From positions 1 through 41,362 of the forward strand of contig DATFYM010000141.1 of NCBI GenBank assembly GCA_035315065.1: a stretch of 41,362 bases of DNA. The letters run 5' to 3'. The position numbers and the translations under genes are program-made. Below, one piece after another: positions 16,791 to 25,044 of this stretch. Within the stretch, counting starts at the first letter, position 1. Each line of letters begins with the position of its first letter. This stretch comes from DATFYM01 sp035315065. Its GTDB lineage: Bacteria > Acidobacteriota > Terriglobia > UBA7540. Under the pieces are notes generated by a model that was given only the letters and a program-made list of their open reading frames with translations, was not told the DNA's origin and did not search any database.

Positions 16791-18575
16791 ATGGCAGACG
16801 CGCACGCGGAAGCAGTCCATGTGCATCAAGCGCCCACGGGCTTCATCCGGAAGTATATCTTCAGCCTCGACCATAAGGTCATCGGCAAGCAGTACTACTT
16901 CCTGGCCTTGCTTGCGGTATTTGTGGGCCTGTTCTTGTCCATCCTGATGCGGCTGCACCTCGTGTGGCCGGACGCGCATATCCCCGGCTTGCAGTGGCTC
17001 TCGTCCACGGGAGCGCCGAACGGCGTCATGACGCCGGAATACTACCTCTCAGTGATGACGATGCACGCCACGTTGATGGTCTTCTTCGTCCTCACCACCG
17101 CACCCCAGAGCGGGTTCGGCAACTACTTCCTGCCCATCCAGATCGGCGCTGAGGATATGGCCTTCCCCACTCTGAACATGCTTTCGTTCTGGACCACGTT
17201 CGTGGCCTTGATGGTGCTGCTCGCCAGCTTCTTCGTCGCCGACGGCCCGCCGATCTCCGGCTGGACCGCTTACCCGCCGCTCAGCGCCCTGGGCTCAGTG
17301 GCCGGCCCTGGAGAGGGTCTGGGGCAGGACCTTTGGATCATCTCGATTGCCCTGTTCTGCGTCGGCTCGCTGCTGGGAGCGTTGAACTTTATTGCGACCC
17401 TGCTGGAACTGCGCACGCGAGGCCTGAAGCTGATGCGCCTGCCGCTAACCTGCTGGGCATGGTTCATCACCGCTGTTCTCGCCCTGCTCTCGTTCGCGGT
17501 CCTCTTCAGCGCCGGAGCGCTCTTGCTTCTCGACCGCCTGGGCGGGACAAGCTTCTTTATCCCCGCCGGCTTAGTGGTGACTGACCGTGTCATTCGCGGG
17601 CATGAAGGCGGGTCGCCCTTGCTGTGGCAGCACCTCTTCTGGTTCTTCGGCCACCCGGAGGTCTACATCGCGATTCTTCCCGGTATGGGCATTACGTCTC
17701 ACATTCTCTCCACCTTCTCGCGCAAGCCCATTTTCGGGTACCGGGCCATGGCTTACTCCATGATGGCCATCGGGTTCCTCAGCTTTTGTGTCTGGGGTCA
17801 CCACATGTTCGTCAGTGGCATGAGCCCGTACACGGGCTTCGCCTTCTCCATCATGACCATGGCCATTGGCGTTCCCTCCGCCATCAAGACCTTCAACTGG
17901 CTGGGGACGCTTTGGGGCGGACGTCTGCGCCTGACCACAGCCATGCTGTTCGCGATCGGCTTTGTCTCGCTGTTCGTAAGTGGGGGGCTCAGCGGCCTGT
18001 TCCTCGCCCAGCCGCCGGTGGACGTCAACCTGCACGCCGGCTATTTTGTGGTCGGGCACTTCCATATGGTTATGGGCGTGGCGGCGATCTTCGGGATGTT
18101 CGCCGGCACTTTCTTCTGGTTCCCCAAGATGTTCGGCCGCATGATGAACGAGACCTTGGGTAAGATCCACTTCTGGCTAACGTTCCTCGGCGTTTACTGC
18201 ATTTTCATGCCGATGCACTACCTGGGCATTGCCGGGAACATCCGCCGATACTCCCGGTTCACGGAAGTTAATTTCCTGAACACGCCGCACATCCTCAACG
18301 TTCACGAGTTCATGTCGATTGCGGCATTCATCACCGGCGCGGCGCAGTTGATCTTCCTGTTCAACCTGTTCTGGAGCATGTACAAGGGCGAGAAAGCCTC
18401 CGAGAATCCCTGGGAAGCCACAACCCTGGAGTGGACCATTCCCTCGCCGCCGCCATTCGACAATTTCGGCGGACGCCACGCCGTGGTGCGCCACGGCCCT
18501 TATGAGTTCGGAGTTCCCGGCGCTGCCAAGGACTATATCATGCAGGATTCTGCGGAGGAGGTACCGGCCGAGTAA
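16791..18575 (+). CDS. coxA: Cytochrome c oxidase subunit I (heme a, heme a3-CuB)
   Basis: 594 residues, twelve or more transmembrane helices. It reduces oxygen and pumps protons. Visible metal sites are the low-spin heme His in MTMHATLM, CuB and the cross-linked Tyr in FFGHPEVY, the His pair in WGHHMF and the heme His pair in VVGHFHMVM. D-channel (GAEDMAFP) and K-channel (IGVPSAIKTFNW) segments are present, so it is an A-type oxidase. The start ATG 16791 follows GGAGG at 5 nt; a TTG just upstream is in frame but unneeded. It is preceded by a heptad palindrome and followed by a Uma2-family gene. Confidence 0.97.
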   Translation: MADAHAEAVHVHQAPTGFIRKYIFSLDHKVIGKQYYFLALLAVFVGLFLSILMRLHLVWPDAHIPGLQWLSSTGAPNGVMTPEYYLSVMTMHATLMVFFVLTTAPQSGFGNYFLPIQIGAEDMAFPTLNMLSFWTTFVALMVLLASFFVADGPPISGWTAYPPLSALGSVAGPGEGLGQDLWIISIALFCVGSLLGALNFIATLLELRTRGLKLMRLPLTCWAWFITAVLALLSFAVLFSAGALLLLDRLGGTSFFIPAGLVVTDRVIRGHEGGSPLLWQHLFWFFGHPEVYIAILPGMGITSHILSTFSRKPIFGYRAMAYSMMAIGFLSFCVWGHHMFVSGMSPYTGFAFSIMTMAIGVPSAIKTFNWLGTLWGGRLRLTTAMLFAIGFVSLFVSGGLSGLFLAQPPVDVNLHAGYFVVGHFHMVMGVAAIFGMFAGTFFWFPKMFGRMMNETLGKIHFWLTFLGVYCIFMPMHYLGIAGNIRRYSRFTEVNFLNTPHILNVHEFMSIAAFITGAAQLIFLFNLFWSMYKGEKASENPWEATTLEWTIPSPPPFDNFGGRHAVVRHGPYEFGVPGAAKDYIMQDSAEEVPAE

Positions 18576-18665
18576 AGCTGGCGACGCGCGGATCGCCGCC
18601 GTTGAGGGATAGACTGAGGAGATAGACTGAGCATTTGGAGCGCAGGGTCCGACGACTGAACGACT

Positions 18666-19331
18666 ATGACGATGGTTCTCAATCCTCCGGAAGAGAGAGT
18701 CGTCTTACGAAATCTCTCTTGGGAAACTTACGAGCGGTTGCTCTCCGAAAAGGGCGATAATCGTTCGCCTCGCTTTACTTTTGACGGCGGAACGCTGGAA
18801 ATCATGGGCCCATTACCAGAGCACGAGCGGTGGAACCTGAGGATCGCTGATCTGGTAGGGGTGCTGGCCGACGAGATGAATATTGAGGCGGAGGGCTTCG
18901 GGGCAACCACTTTTAAGCGTGAGGATTTGGAGCGTGGCTTTGAGCCGGATTCCTGCTTCTATATCCAGAACGTGGAGCGCTTGCGCGGCAAGGAGCGAAT
19001 CGACCTGGAGACCGACCCACCGCCGGACTTGGTGATTGAAATTGAGATCACGCGCTCGTCCATTCGCAAGCTCCCGCTCTTTGCGGCATTCGGCGTGCCG
19101 GAAGTGTGGCGATACGACGGAATGGGCGTTTCCATTTTCCGGCTGGAGGAGGGGAAGTACGTTGACGTCCCAGAAAGCGCTGTGCTCCCAGGGGTTTCGT
19201 CTATCTGGCTAGCCGAATTGCTGGAACGAGGCAGGCCATTGGGCAGGACCGGTTGGCTAAGGTTGGCGCGGACCTGGGCGCGAGAGAGGTTTAGGGAAGG
19301 CGAGGCCTCGAACAGCAGCCCAGGAACCTAG
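18666..19331 (+). CDS. Uma2-family (DUF820) putative restriction endonuclease-like protein
   Basis: 221 residues. It has the PD-(D/E)XK-like core of the Uma2 family: FEPDSCFYI, then PPDLVIEIEIT, with further family features WETYERLL, GGTLEIMGP and YDGMGVSIFRL. Uma2 proteins are abundant in Cyanobacteria and Acidobacteria, and their substrate is unknown. The usual catalytic Lys after EIE is not evident (EIEITRSS), so activity is uncertain. It interrupts the cox gene order between subunits I and III and looks like a later insertion. An alternative start lies at 18672. Confidence 0.85.
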   Translation: MTMVLNPPEERVVLRNLSWETYERLLSEKGDNRSPRFTFDGGTLEIMGPLPEHERWNLRIADLVGVLADEMNIEAEGFGATTFKREDLERGFEPDSCFYIQNVERLRGKERIDLETDPPPDLVIEIEITRSSIRKLPLFAAFGVPEVWRYDGMGVSIFRLEEGKYVDVPESAVLPGVSSIWLAELLERGRPLGRTGWLRLARTWARERFREGEASNSSPGT

Positions 19332-19394
19332 CCCTGGTTTTCATAATTGCGGCGACGTATTTCGCGATCTCTTGCGGTTGACCCATCACTCCCA

Positions 19395-19490
19395 GCAAGC
19401 GGGGTTCGGGGTTCGCAGAGGAAGATTGGGGTTCGGGGATTTGTTCTGTGAAACCCGAATCCCGAATCCCGAATCCCGAACCCCGCTTGC
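19395..19490. repeat. Heptad palindrome, unit CCCGAAT
   Basis: The left arm has GGGTTCG, GGGTTCG (19402-19415) behind GCAAGC. The right arm has CCCGAAT three times, then CCCGAAC (19454-19481), closing with GCTTGC at 19485-19490. The flanking GCAAGC/GCTTGC pair closes the stem. Confidence 0.88.
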
Positions 19491-19536
19491 ATCGTCACCG
19501 GATTTGTGAAATGCAGCACTTAGAGGAGCAGGAAGT

Positions 19537-20202
19537 ATGGCAACCACCATAGCTCCGCCCAAGCCCGGCACGCGGCGTATGCCCGGCAATGGCGCTGGCA
19601 ACGGCAACGGTCTCGACTTCGGCGGTGGCGGTGACCGCTGGGAATCGGCGCCGTGGTCGGTCCCGGCTCGCGCCTACCACACCGGCATGTGGATGGGGAT
19701 CGCCGGCATTGTCATGGTCTTCGCCGCGTTCACCAGCGCCCTGGTGGTACGGCGGGGAATCTCCAACGATTGGGTACCCACCGCGCTGCCGCCCGTCCTC
19801 TACCTGAACACGCTGGTGCTGGTGGCGAGCAGTGTGACGCTTGAGACCTCGCGGCGGTCACTGCGCGCCGGACGCGGCGCGACGTTCGCTCGCTGGCTTT
19901 ACGTGACGGTGGCGCTGGGGTTGGCCTTCGTCGCCGGGCAACTGGCGGGTTGGAAGGATCTCCATGCCCGTGGGGTCTACCTGGCGACAAACCCGAGCAG
20001 TTCGTTCTTTTACCTGCTGACAGCCGCGCACGGAATTCACCTGTTGGGTGGAATCATTGCGCTCCTGGTTCTTGCTTTCCGGGCGCCCAAGGTCGCCGCC
20101 ATGCCCAAGAGTCGGGTGGCGGTGGATGTGACATCGATCTACTGGCACTTTATGGATGGGCTTTGGATCTATCTTCTGATTCTCCTCGCGACGAGGTTAT
20201 AG
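19537..20202 (+). CDS. Cytochrome c oxidase subunit III-like protein, copy 1
   Basis: 221 residues. An N-terminal Gly/Pro-rich soluble stretch (about 1-45) is followed by five transmembrane helices. The family end motif is IYWHFMDGLWIYLLILL. The acidic residue usually found in an early helix of subunit III is not seen in MVFAAFTSALVV. It sits one base before the second subunit III gene, so the two are surely co-translated. Start 19537 follows GAGGAGCAGGA. This is a divergent paralogue or a distinct membrane subunit of the same oxidase. Confidence 0.88.
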   Translation: MATTIAPPKPGTRRMPGNGAGNGNGLDFGGGGDRWESAPWSVPARAYHTGMWMGIAGIVMVFAAFTSALVVRRGISNDWVPTALPPVLYLNTLVLVASSVTLETSRRSLRAGRGATFARWLYVTVALGLAFVAGQLAGWKDLHARGVYLATNPSSSFFYLLTAAHGIHLLGGIIALLVLAFRAPKVAAMPKSRVAVDVTSIYWHFMDGLWIYLLILLATRL

Positions 20203-20203
20203 A

Positions 20204-20848
20204 ATGGCAACCGAAGACACGATGGGTTCTTTGCACGCCGCCACCGAGGCGGACGTCTGGGACGGCGGAACGTCGCCCTACGCGGTGGTTCCCAAGAAGC
20301 TGGGGATGTGGCTGTTTATCGTCTCCGACGCAATCACCTTCTCAGCCTTGATCATCGCCTACGCTTACACCCGCGTTTCGAGCCCCTTCTGGCCGAGGCC
20401 CTTCGAGGGGGCCAGCATCGCCAACGCCACCGTCATGACCTTCATCCTGCTGACGAGCAGTATCACGGTGGTGATGGCGGTACGCGCCGCCAAAATGGAC
20501 GAGCGCGCCACAACCGCCAGGTGGCTGATGGCCACCATGGTGGGCGGCATCCTGTTTGACGTGCTCCACATTCGCGAATGGATGGGCCTGATCAACGAGG
20601 GGGTCGTTCTCTTCAAGAACCCTTGGGGCGTCCCGATGTTTGGCGCGTCGTTCTTTACGCTGACCGGCCTCCACATGACCCACGTCACCATTGGTGTGGT
20701 CTACCTGGGCGTGATCGCCTGGGGATTTAACAAGGGGAAGTACAATGCCGACGACGTTGAGGTGAGCGGGCTCTACTGGCACTTCGTCGATTTGGTGTGG
20801 ATGTTCCTGTTCCCGCTCGTTTACTTGATGTCGGCTAAAACAGCTTAA
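20204..20848 (+). CDS. coxC: Cytochrome c oxidase subunit III, copy 2
   Basis: 214 residues, five transmembrane helices. The family patterns KLGMWLFIVSDAITF, GLHMTHVTIGVVYL and GLYWHFVDLVWMFLFPLVYL are present; the early-helix acidic position is Asp. It begins one base after the stop of copy 1. As in other aa3 oxidases the subunit probably stabilises subunit I and supports proton uptake. Confidence 0.93.
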   Translation: MATEDTMGSLHAATEADVWDGGTSPYAVVPKKLGMWLFIVSDAITFSALIIAYAYTRVSSPFWPRPFEGASIANATVMTFILLTSSITVVMAVRAAKMDERATTARWLMATMVGGILFDVLHIREWMGLINEGVVLFKNPWGVPMFGASFFTLTGLHMTHVTIGVVYLGVIAWGFNKGKYNADDVEVSGLYWHFVDLVWMFLFPLVYLMSAKTA

Positions 20849-20852
20849 GAGC

Positions 20853-20989
20853 AGTGACAAGTGACGAGTGACAAGTGACGAGTTGAAGAAGCATAAGAGC
20901 AGTGACGAGTGACAAGTGGCGAGTGACCGCGAGTGACGAGTTGAAGAAAGTATCCGTTCTTCACTCGCCGCTCGTCACTCGTCACTTCT
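20853..20989. repeat. Heptad palindrome, unit AGTGACG, with a doubled left arm
   Basis: The left arm reads AGTGACA, AGTGACG, AGTGACA, AGTGACG, AGTTGAA (20853-20887). A second, rearranged copy follows (about 20901-20948). The single right arm (20957-20989) carries the complementary CGTCACT series. The left-arm duplication indicates recent slippage. Confidence 0.88.
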
Positions 20990-21005
20990 GGAGAAGGAGA
21001 GCGTC

Positions 21006-21317
21006 ATGGCAGATGCCGCAGAGCACGCGCACGTTGAACCGAAGAAGCCGTTCATGATTGTGTGGGGGGTTCTCCTCGCCTTCACCGCCATCGAAGTGAT
21101 CCTGGCCTACCAGCAGCTCGATCTCCGAGTTATGCTGGTGATACTGATGACGCTCTCCATCGTCAAGGCGGCGCTGATCATCTCCTACTTCATGCACCTG
21201 CGCTACGACCGACCTAGCCTGGCGTGGACGCTGATGCCGGCGCTGGTTTTTGTGATCGTCATGATGTTCGTCGTTTTCCCCGACAGCGTGCGGCTCTTTT
21301 ACATGAGGCCCAAGTAG
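21006..21317 (+). CDS. Cytochrome c oxidase subunit IV-type small membrane protein
   Basis: 103 residues, three transmembrane helices, with the family features IVKAALIISYFMHLRYD and a terminal membrane span. It matches the prokaryotic cytochrome oxidase subunit IV (CtaF/CyoD-like) fold. The ribosome site GGAGAAGGAG is strong. It is co-directional with both subunit III genes. Confidence 0.88.
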   Translation: MADAAEHAHVEPKKPFMIVWGVLLAFTAIEVILAYQQLDLRVMLVILMTLSIVKAALIISYFMHLRYDRPSLAWTLMPALVFVIVMMFVVFPDSVRLFYMRPK

Positions 21318-21338
21318 AGTAAACTCGGAGGTTAGGTT

Positions 21339-21731
21339 ATGTCCAAACTGGAGACTGGAAACTGGAAAATCGAAAATCGAAAATCGAAAATCGAAACTGG
21401 AAACTCGCCCATAAACCCCGACACCGTATTTCGGGGCGAATTTCGATTTTCGAATTTCGACTTTCGAGTTTCGAAATGGATTGCGGCCTTAGCGGCAAGT
21501 GTGGTCGGCCTGCTGGCCGCCAGCCCCATCCTGGCGCAAGGCTGTGCCCTGTGTTACAACACCGCGGCCGCCGCCAGCAGCAAAGGAATTACCGCGCTGC
21601 GGCATGGGGTGCTGATCCTGATGTTGCCTCCGGTGGTGATCTTCGGTGTGGTCACGTTTTTCACGGTGCGCGGAAGGAATCGCTTTAACGACGAAGCGGA
21701 GAGTTTCGAGGAACAAGGTCGCGCCGCGTAG
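21339..21731 (+). CDS. Small exported membrane protein (GCALCYN motif) with a heptad palindrome inserted after its start codon
   Basis: 130 residues as read. GGAGG (21327-21331) lies 7 nt before ATG 21339. After MSK, about 45 residues are encoded by a heptad palindrome; the protein then continues KWIAALAASVVGLLAASPIL AQ, a normal signal or anchor segment, followed by GCALCYNTAAAA, a second span (HGVLILMLPPVVIFGVVTFF) and a charged tail. Removing the insert would give a simple exported protein starting MSKW. No in-frame start codon exists between the insert and the hydrophobic segment, so the repeat must be translated if the protein is made. The CALC pair may bind a metal or be redox-active. 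Function unknown; it sits with the cox genes. Confidence 0.75.
   Translation: MSKLETGNWKIENRKSKIETGNSPINPDTVFRGEFRFSNFDFRVSKWIAALAASVVGLLAASPILAQGCALCYNTAAAASSKGITALRHGVLILMLPPVVIFGVVTFFTVRGRNRFNDEAESFEEQGRAA
21345..21475. repeat. Heptad palindrome (AAACTGG/AAAATCG) inside a coding region
   Basis: The left arm has nine heptads: AAACTGG, AGACTGG, AAACTGG, four AAAATCG, AAACTGG, AAACTCG (21345-21407). The right arm reads GAATTTC, GATTTTC, GAATTTC, GACTTTC, GAGTTTC (21438-21472). A small inner hairpin has CCCCGA/TCGGGG arms. It lies within the first 46 codons of the gene at 21339. Confidence 0.92.
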
Positions 21732-21740
21732 GGCCGGAAG

Positions 21741-21836
21741 AGAATGATGAATTATGAATGATGAATGCTGAACGGAAGACAAGAACAAGGTGCTTTTTTT
21801 CAATTCATCATTCATAATTCAGCATTCGTCATTCTC
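21741..21836. repeat. Heptad palindrome, unit AATGATG, copy 1
   Basis: The left arm reads AATGATG, AATTATG, AATGATG, AATGCTG (21743-21770), then AACGGAAGACAAGAACAAGG. The complementary right arm is 21801-21836. An unpaired AGCCACTGACCACTAGC remnant of an AGTGGCT element follows (about 21840-21858). Nearly the same sequence recurs at 22812. Confidence 0.9.
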
Positions 21837-21867
21837 CTTTAGCCACTGACCACTAGCTACTGTTCTT

Positions 21868-22788
21868 ATGATTCGCACCACCTACAATCCGTGGTTGCAT
21901 CGCTACGCCATTCTGGTGACCTTGGCGACCTTCTTACTGGTCATCGCCGGTGCGCTCGTCACCTCGAACGACGCCGGGCTCTCGGTTCCGGACTGGCCGA
22001 CCTCGTTCGGGAGCTTTCGCATGCCGCGCATGGTGGGCGGTGTGATGTACGAGCACGGCCACCGCATGATCGCGGGCACGGTGGCGATCCTCACGATAAT
22101 TCTGGCATTGTGGCTCTGGCGAAGCGACTCCCGGCGCTGGGTGCGGCGGTTGGGCGGCTTGGCCGTCCTGGCGGTGGTGGCGCAGGCGGTCCTGGGCGGG
22201 ATTACCGTGCGTTTCTTCCTGCCAGCCCCGATTTCGGTGGCCCATGCGTGCCTGGCTCAGCTTTTTTTCTGCATCATCGTGAGCCTGGCGGTTTTCACCC
22301 AGGCGGACTGGCGGTGGGACGAGACCAAGATTGAGGACCCGTCGCATCCACCGCTACGGCGGGTCGCCGTGGCCACTACGCTGGCGATCTTCATTCAGCT
22401 CATGCTGGGCGCTGCCTTCCGGCATCACGGCTTAGGCGTCATGCCGCACGTGGTGTTCGCGCTGCTGGTGGCGGCCGCGGTGCTCTGGCTGTTGGTGCGC
22501 GTGCTGAGCGATTTCCGCGACGTGCCCGAGTTAAAGCGGCCCGCCCTGCTCCTGACCGGGCTTTTGCTGGCGCAACTCTTCCTTGGCGGCGGCGCTTACG
22601 TTGAGGTCCTGCAAGCCCAGCATGAGCCGCAGCCACTGCCGCCGATGGTGACGGTCACCACTGCGCATGTGGCCGTGGGCGCGCTGCTGCTGGCGACGAG
22701 CTTGGTCCTGACCTACCGGGTCTACCGGATCGTGGGAGCCCCGGGCAGGGCAATCGGCGCACGGGCAGTGGACTATTCGGCAGCGTAG
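21868..22788 (+). CDS. ctaA: Heme A synthase (COX15/CtaA)
   Basis: 306 residues, about eight transmembrane helices. It oxidises the C8 methyl of heme O to the formyl group of heme A. Conserved features are GLSVPDWPTS and EHGHRMIAG in the first half, with His residues in the second half (FRHHG, TTAHVAVGALLL). The Cys pair found in the first outer loop of Bacillus CtaA is absent. No Shine-Dalgarno precedes ATG 21868; the repeat remnant reaches to about 9 nt upstream. Pathway partner ctaB follows. Confidence 0.93.
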   Translation: MIRTTYNPWLHRYAILVTLATFLLVIAGALVTSNDAGLSVPDWPTSFGSFRMPRMVGGVMYEHGHRMIAGTVAILTIILALWLWRSDSRRWVRRLGGLAVLAVVAQAVLGGITVRFFLPAPISVAHACLAQLFFCIIVSLAVFTQADWRWDETKIEDPSHPPLRRVAVATTLAIFIQLMLGAAFRHHGLGVMPHVVFALLVAAAVLWLLVRVLSDFRDVPELKRPALLLTGLLLAQLFLGGGAYVEVLQAQHEPQPLPPMVTVTTAHVAVGALLLATSLVLTYRVYRIVGAPGRAIGARAVDYSAA

Positions 22789-22793
22789 AAGCC

Positions 22794-22928
<135 letters not shown>

Positions 22929-22937
22929 GTTTTCAAA

Positions 22938-23837
22938 ATGAAACAACACTCCGACTTCACTGAAACGTCGAGACGCTGGGCAGCCATGGTGGCGGACTAC
23001 TGGACGCTCACCAAGCCCGAGGTAAATTTCCTAATCGTCATCAGTACGCTGGCCGGCTTCTATCTCGCCTCTCCCGCCGGGCACTTGCGATTAGTGCTTC
23101 TTATCCACACGGTGGTGGGTACGCTGCTGGTGGCCAGCGGCACCGGCACTCTGAACCAGTATATTGAGCGGCGTTACGACGCAAGCATGCGGCGGACCTC
23201 GCGGCGTCCGCTGCCCGCCGGGCGGTTGGAGCCGGTGCACGCCTGCTGGTTCGGCATTCTGCTCTCGGTGGGCGGTGGCCTCTACTTGGCGTTGGCGGTG
23301 AATTGGCTTGCCAGCTTGCTGGCCGTCCTGACGCTGGTCAGCTACCTTTTGCTCTACACTCCGCTTAAAAGGAGGACGCCCTTCTGTACGGTGATCGGCG
23401 CGCTGCCCGGCGCCATGCCGCCCCTCATCGGTTGGGCGGGCGCGCGCGGCAACCTCAGCCTGGAAGCTTGGGTTCTCTACGCTATTCTGTTCCTGTGGCA
23501 GTTCCCACACTTCCTCGCTATCGCCTGGATGTATCGCGAGGACTACAACCGCGCCGGCTACCAGATGCTGCCACTCGGCGACCGCAAGGGCGACTCCATG
23601 GCGTGGCAGGTGGTGCTATTCTCGCTCGCCTTGTTGCCGGTAAGCCTCGTCCCCAGCTTCCTCGGACTGGAAGGGATCGCGTACTTCCTCGGCACCCTGA
23701 TCCTGGGGTTGGGCTTCCTGTTCTTCGGGGCGCGCTTGGCCCTCGACCGATCGAACTCTCTGGCGCGGCGCGTAGTCCTGGCTTCCGTCGTCTACCTGCC
23801 CCTCGTCTACGCCCTCGCCATCATCGACAAGGTTTGA
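22938..23837 (+). CDS. ctaB: Protoheme IX farnesyltransferase (heme O synthase)
   Basis: 299 residues, UbiA prenyltransferase superfamily with about nine transmembrane helices. It adds a farnesyl group to heme B to give heme O. The first Asp-rich motif is GTLNQYIERRYDASMRRT with RRPLPAG; the second is AWMYREDYNRAGY. YTPLKRRT in between is also conserved. It lacks a Shine-Dalgarno; the palindrome ends 9 nt before the ATG. Together with ctaA it completes heme A supply for the adjacent oxidase. Confidence 0.95.
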   Translation: MKQHSDFTETSRRWAAMVADYWTLTKPEVNFLIVISTLAGFYLASPAGHLRLVLLIHTVVGTLLVASGTGTLNQYIERRYDASMRRTSRRPLPAGRLEPVHACWFGILLSVGGGLYLALAVNWLASLLAVLTLVSYLLLYTPLKRRTPFCTVIGALPGAMPPLIGWAGARGNLSLEAWVLYAILFLWQFPHFLAIAWMYREDYNRAGYQMLPLGDRKGDSMAWQVVLFSLALLPVSLVPSFLGLEGIAYFLGTLILGLGFLFFGARLALDRSNSLARRVVLASVVYLPLVYALAIIDKV

Positions 23838-23841
23838 AGAG

Positions 23842-23956
23842 AGTCGAAAGTCGAAAGTCAAAAGTCGAAAGCAAAAGCGATCGGTTCTTGACTTTCGAAG
23901 TCGAAAGCAAAGCGATCGGTTCTTGACTTTCGACTTTCAACTTTTGACTTTCGACT
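23842..23956. repeat. Heptad palindrome, unit AGTCGAA, with tandem-duplicated core
   Basis: The left arm reads AGTCGAA, AGTCGAA, AGTCAAA, AGTCGAA, with complementary units on the right to 23956. The core is duplicated: 23863-23898 (36 nt) and 23899-23933 (35 nt) differ by one A. This is a direct trace of slippage or template switching. Confidence 0.92.
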
Positions 23957-23973
23957 GTTCTTGAGAGCGTTCC

Positions 23974-24216
23974 ATGTGGGAAAGCATCTTCGAGTTGGGT
24001 TTCTGTCTCCTGTTGGGGGCTATCGCCCTGGCCGTCGTGGCTTGGGAGATCGCGACCGGGAACATCGCCTACCTCGACGGCATCGCGCTGTCCCTCATCA
24101 GCCTCACGCTCGGCGGCTTCTTCCTGTTTGACGTGTACTGGTCCTACCGCAGCGGAGAGCTGAAAGAGGTGCTGAAGAAGAAGGAGACAGAAGCCAGAAG
24201 TCAGAAGTCAGAATGA
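23974..24216 (+). CDS. Small two-span membrane protein downstream of ctaB
   Basis: 80 residues. Two hydrophobic helices (about 5-26 and 38-57) surround a short loop with GNIAYLDGIA, followed by a charged cytosolic tail (GELKEVLKKKETEAR). The tail end RSQKSE and the TGA stop lie in CAGAAGT heptads, so the original C-terminus has been replaced by repeat sequence. Probably an accessory oxidase or assembly protein by position; I do not recognise the family. Confidence 0.65.
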   Translation: MWESIFELGFCLLLGAIALAVVAWEIATGNIAYLDGIALSLISLTLGGFFLFDVYWSYRSGELKEVLKKKETEARSQKSE

Positions 24217-24308
24217 AGAAAAGAGAGTCGAGAGTAGAAAGTCAAAATCGAAAGTCAAGACCAACCGCTTCTCTTCTGCTTTCGACTCTTAACTCTCGAC
24301 TCCACTCT
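24195..24308. repeat. Heptad palindrome, units CAGAAGT and AGTCGAG
   Basis: CAGAAGT, CAGAAGT, CAGAATG (24195-24215) overlap the 3' end of the upstream gene. Next come AGTCGAG, AGTAGAA and AGTCAAA (24226-24246) and further AGTCAAG-like units. The complementary right arm lies at about 24278-24308. Confidence 0.85.
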
Positions 24309-24327
24309 CTTCCCGCATCGAACTGTT

Positions 24328-25044
24328 ATGAAATTCTCACGCGAGGCTGGAGGCATGGAGCGCAAGTCGCCGCCGTTGAGTGCGTCCGTTCAAGCTTACC
24401 TCGCTTCTCGGCCACGCCTGACCCGCGGCCTGGAGTGGTTGAGCGGGCGGCGTTACCGGCTCGCGGCGCTGGGGGGGAGGAGTCCGGTGGCGGTGATCGC
24501 CCACTCCTGGCGTGATGAACGCTCCGCGCGGCAGGTGGCGCTGGCCCTGGAAGAGGAGTGGACGCGCGTACCCGAGTCGTGCCGCAGCGCCTACACGGAG
24601 ATCCTCCTGCTCGCGCCGCAACTGATCGTCGTGCAAGTGCGGCGCGATAACGTTTGCGGCTGCCTGGCCCATCGGCACGTCCTAGTGACGGAGAAATCCT
24701 TCGCCGAACCCCACGAAGCCTTCGGCGGCGCCCCCGTCGGCGAAATGGACATCGCCGTGAGGCGCGTCGAAGCTTGGCAGGCGCTCCCGCTCACCGATAC
24801 GGCCTTCGACGCGCGCTTCCTCGCAGGCAGCCGCCTGGAAGAGTTCCGTCACCGGCAATTCCGCCTGAAGTTGCTCAGCATTCTGCTGCACGAAACCAAT
24901 CATCTGGTTTTTCCCCACGAGCCCGAGTCCTCGGTGCGGGAGCGGAGCCTCGCGTTTTACCGCGCCGCGCTGGCTGACTACGTGGCGAACACCATCCAAA
25001 CGCTCTCGCTCACCATCGACCGGTCGTTCTCCCGGTTTGGATAG
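24328..25044 (+). CDS. Hypothetical protein with HEXXH motif
   Basis: 238 residues, soluble, no signal peptide. A HETNH motif within LLHETNHLVFPHE (about residue 190) fits the zinc-metalloprotease HEXXH pattern in a helical context. An upstream LVVQVRRDNVCGCLAHRH stretch has Cys and His residues. I cannot place it in a known peptidase family. It precedes mutL on the same strand with a 187-bp gap. Alternative start ATG is at 24355. The metal-binding assignment rests only on the motif. Confidence 0.7.
   Translation: MKFSREAGGMERKSPPLSASVQAYLASRPRLTRGLEWLSGRRYRLAALGGRSPVAVIAHSWRDERSARQVALALEEEWTRVPESCRSAYTEILLLAPQLIVVQVRRDNVCGCLAHRHVLVTEKSFAEPHEAFGGAPVGEMDIAVRRVEAWQALPLTDTAFDARFLAGSRLEEFRHRQFRLKLLSILLHETNHLVFPHEPESSVRERSLAFYRAALADYVANTIQTLSLTIDRSFSRFG

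Noticed and set aside
24213..24515. 100-codon frame starting in heptad repeats
   Set aside because: Half of it is repeat and the rest is the wrong frame of the HEXXH gene.
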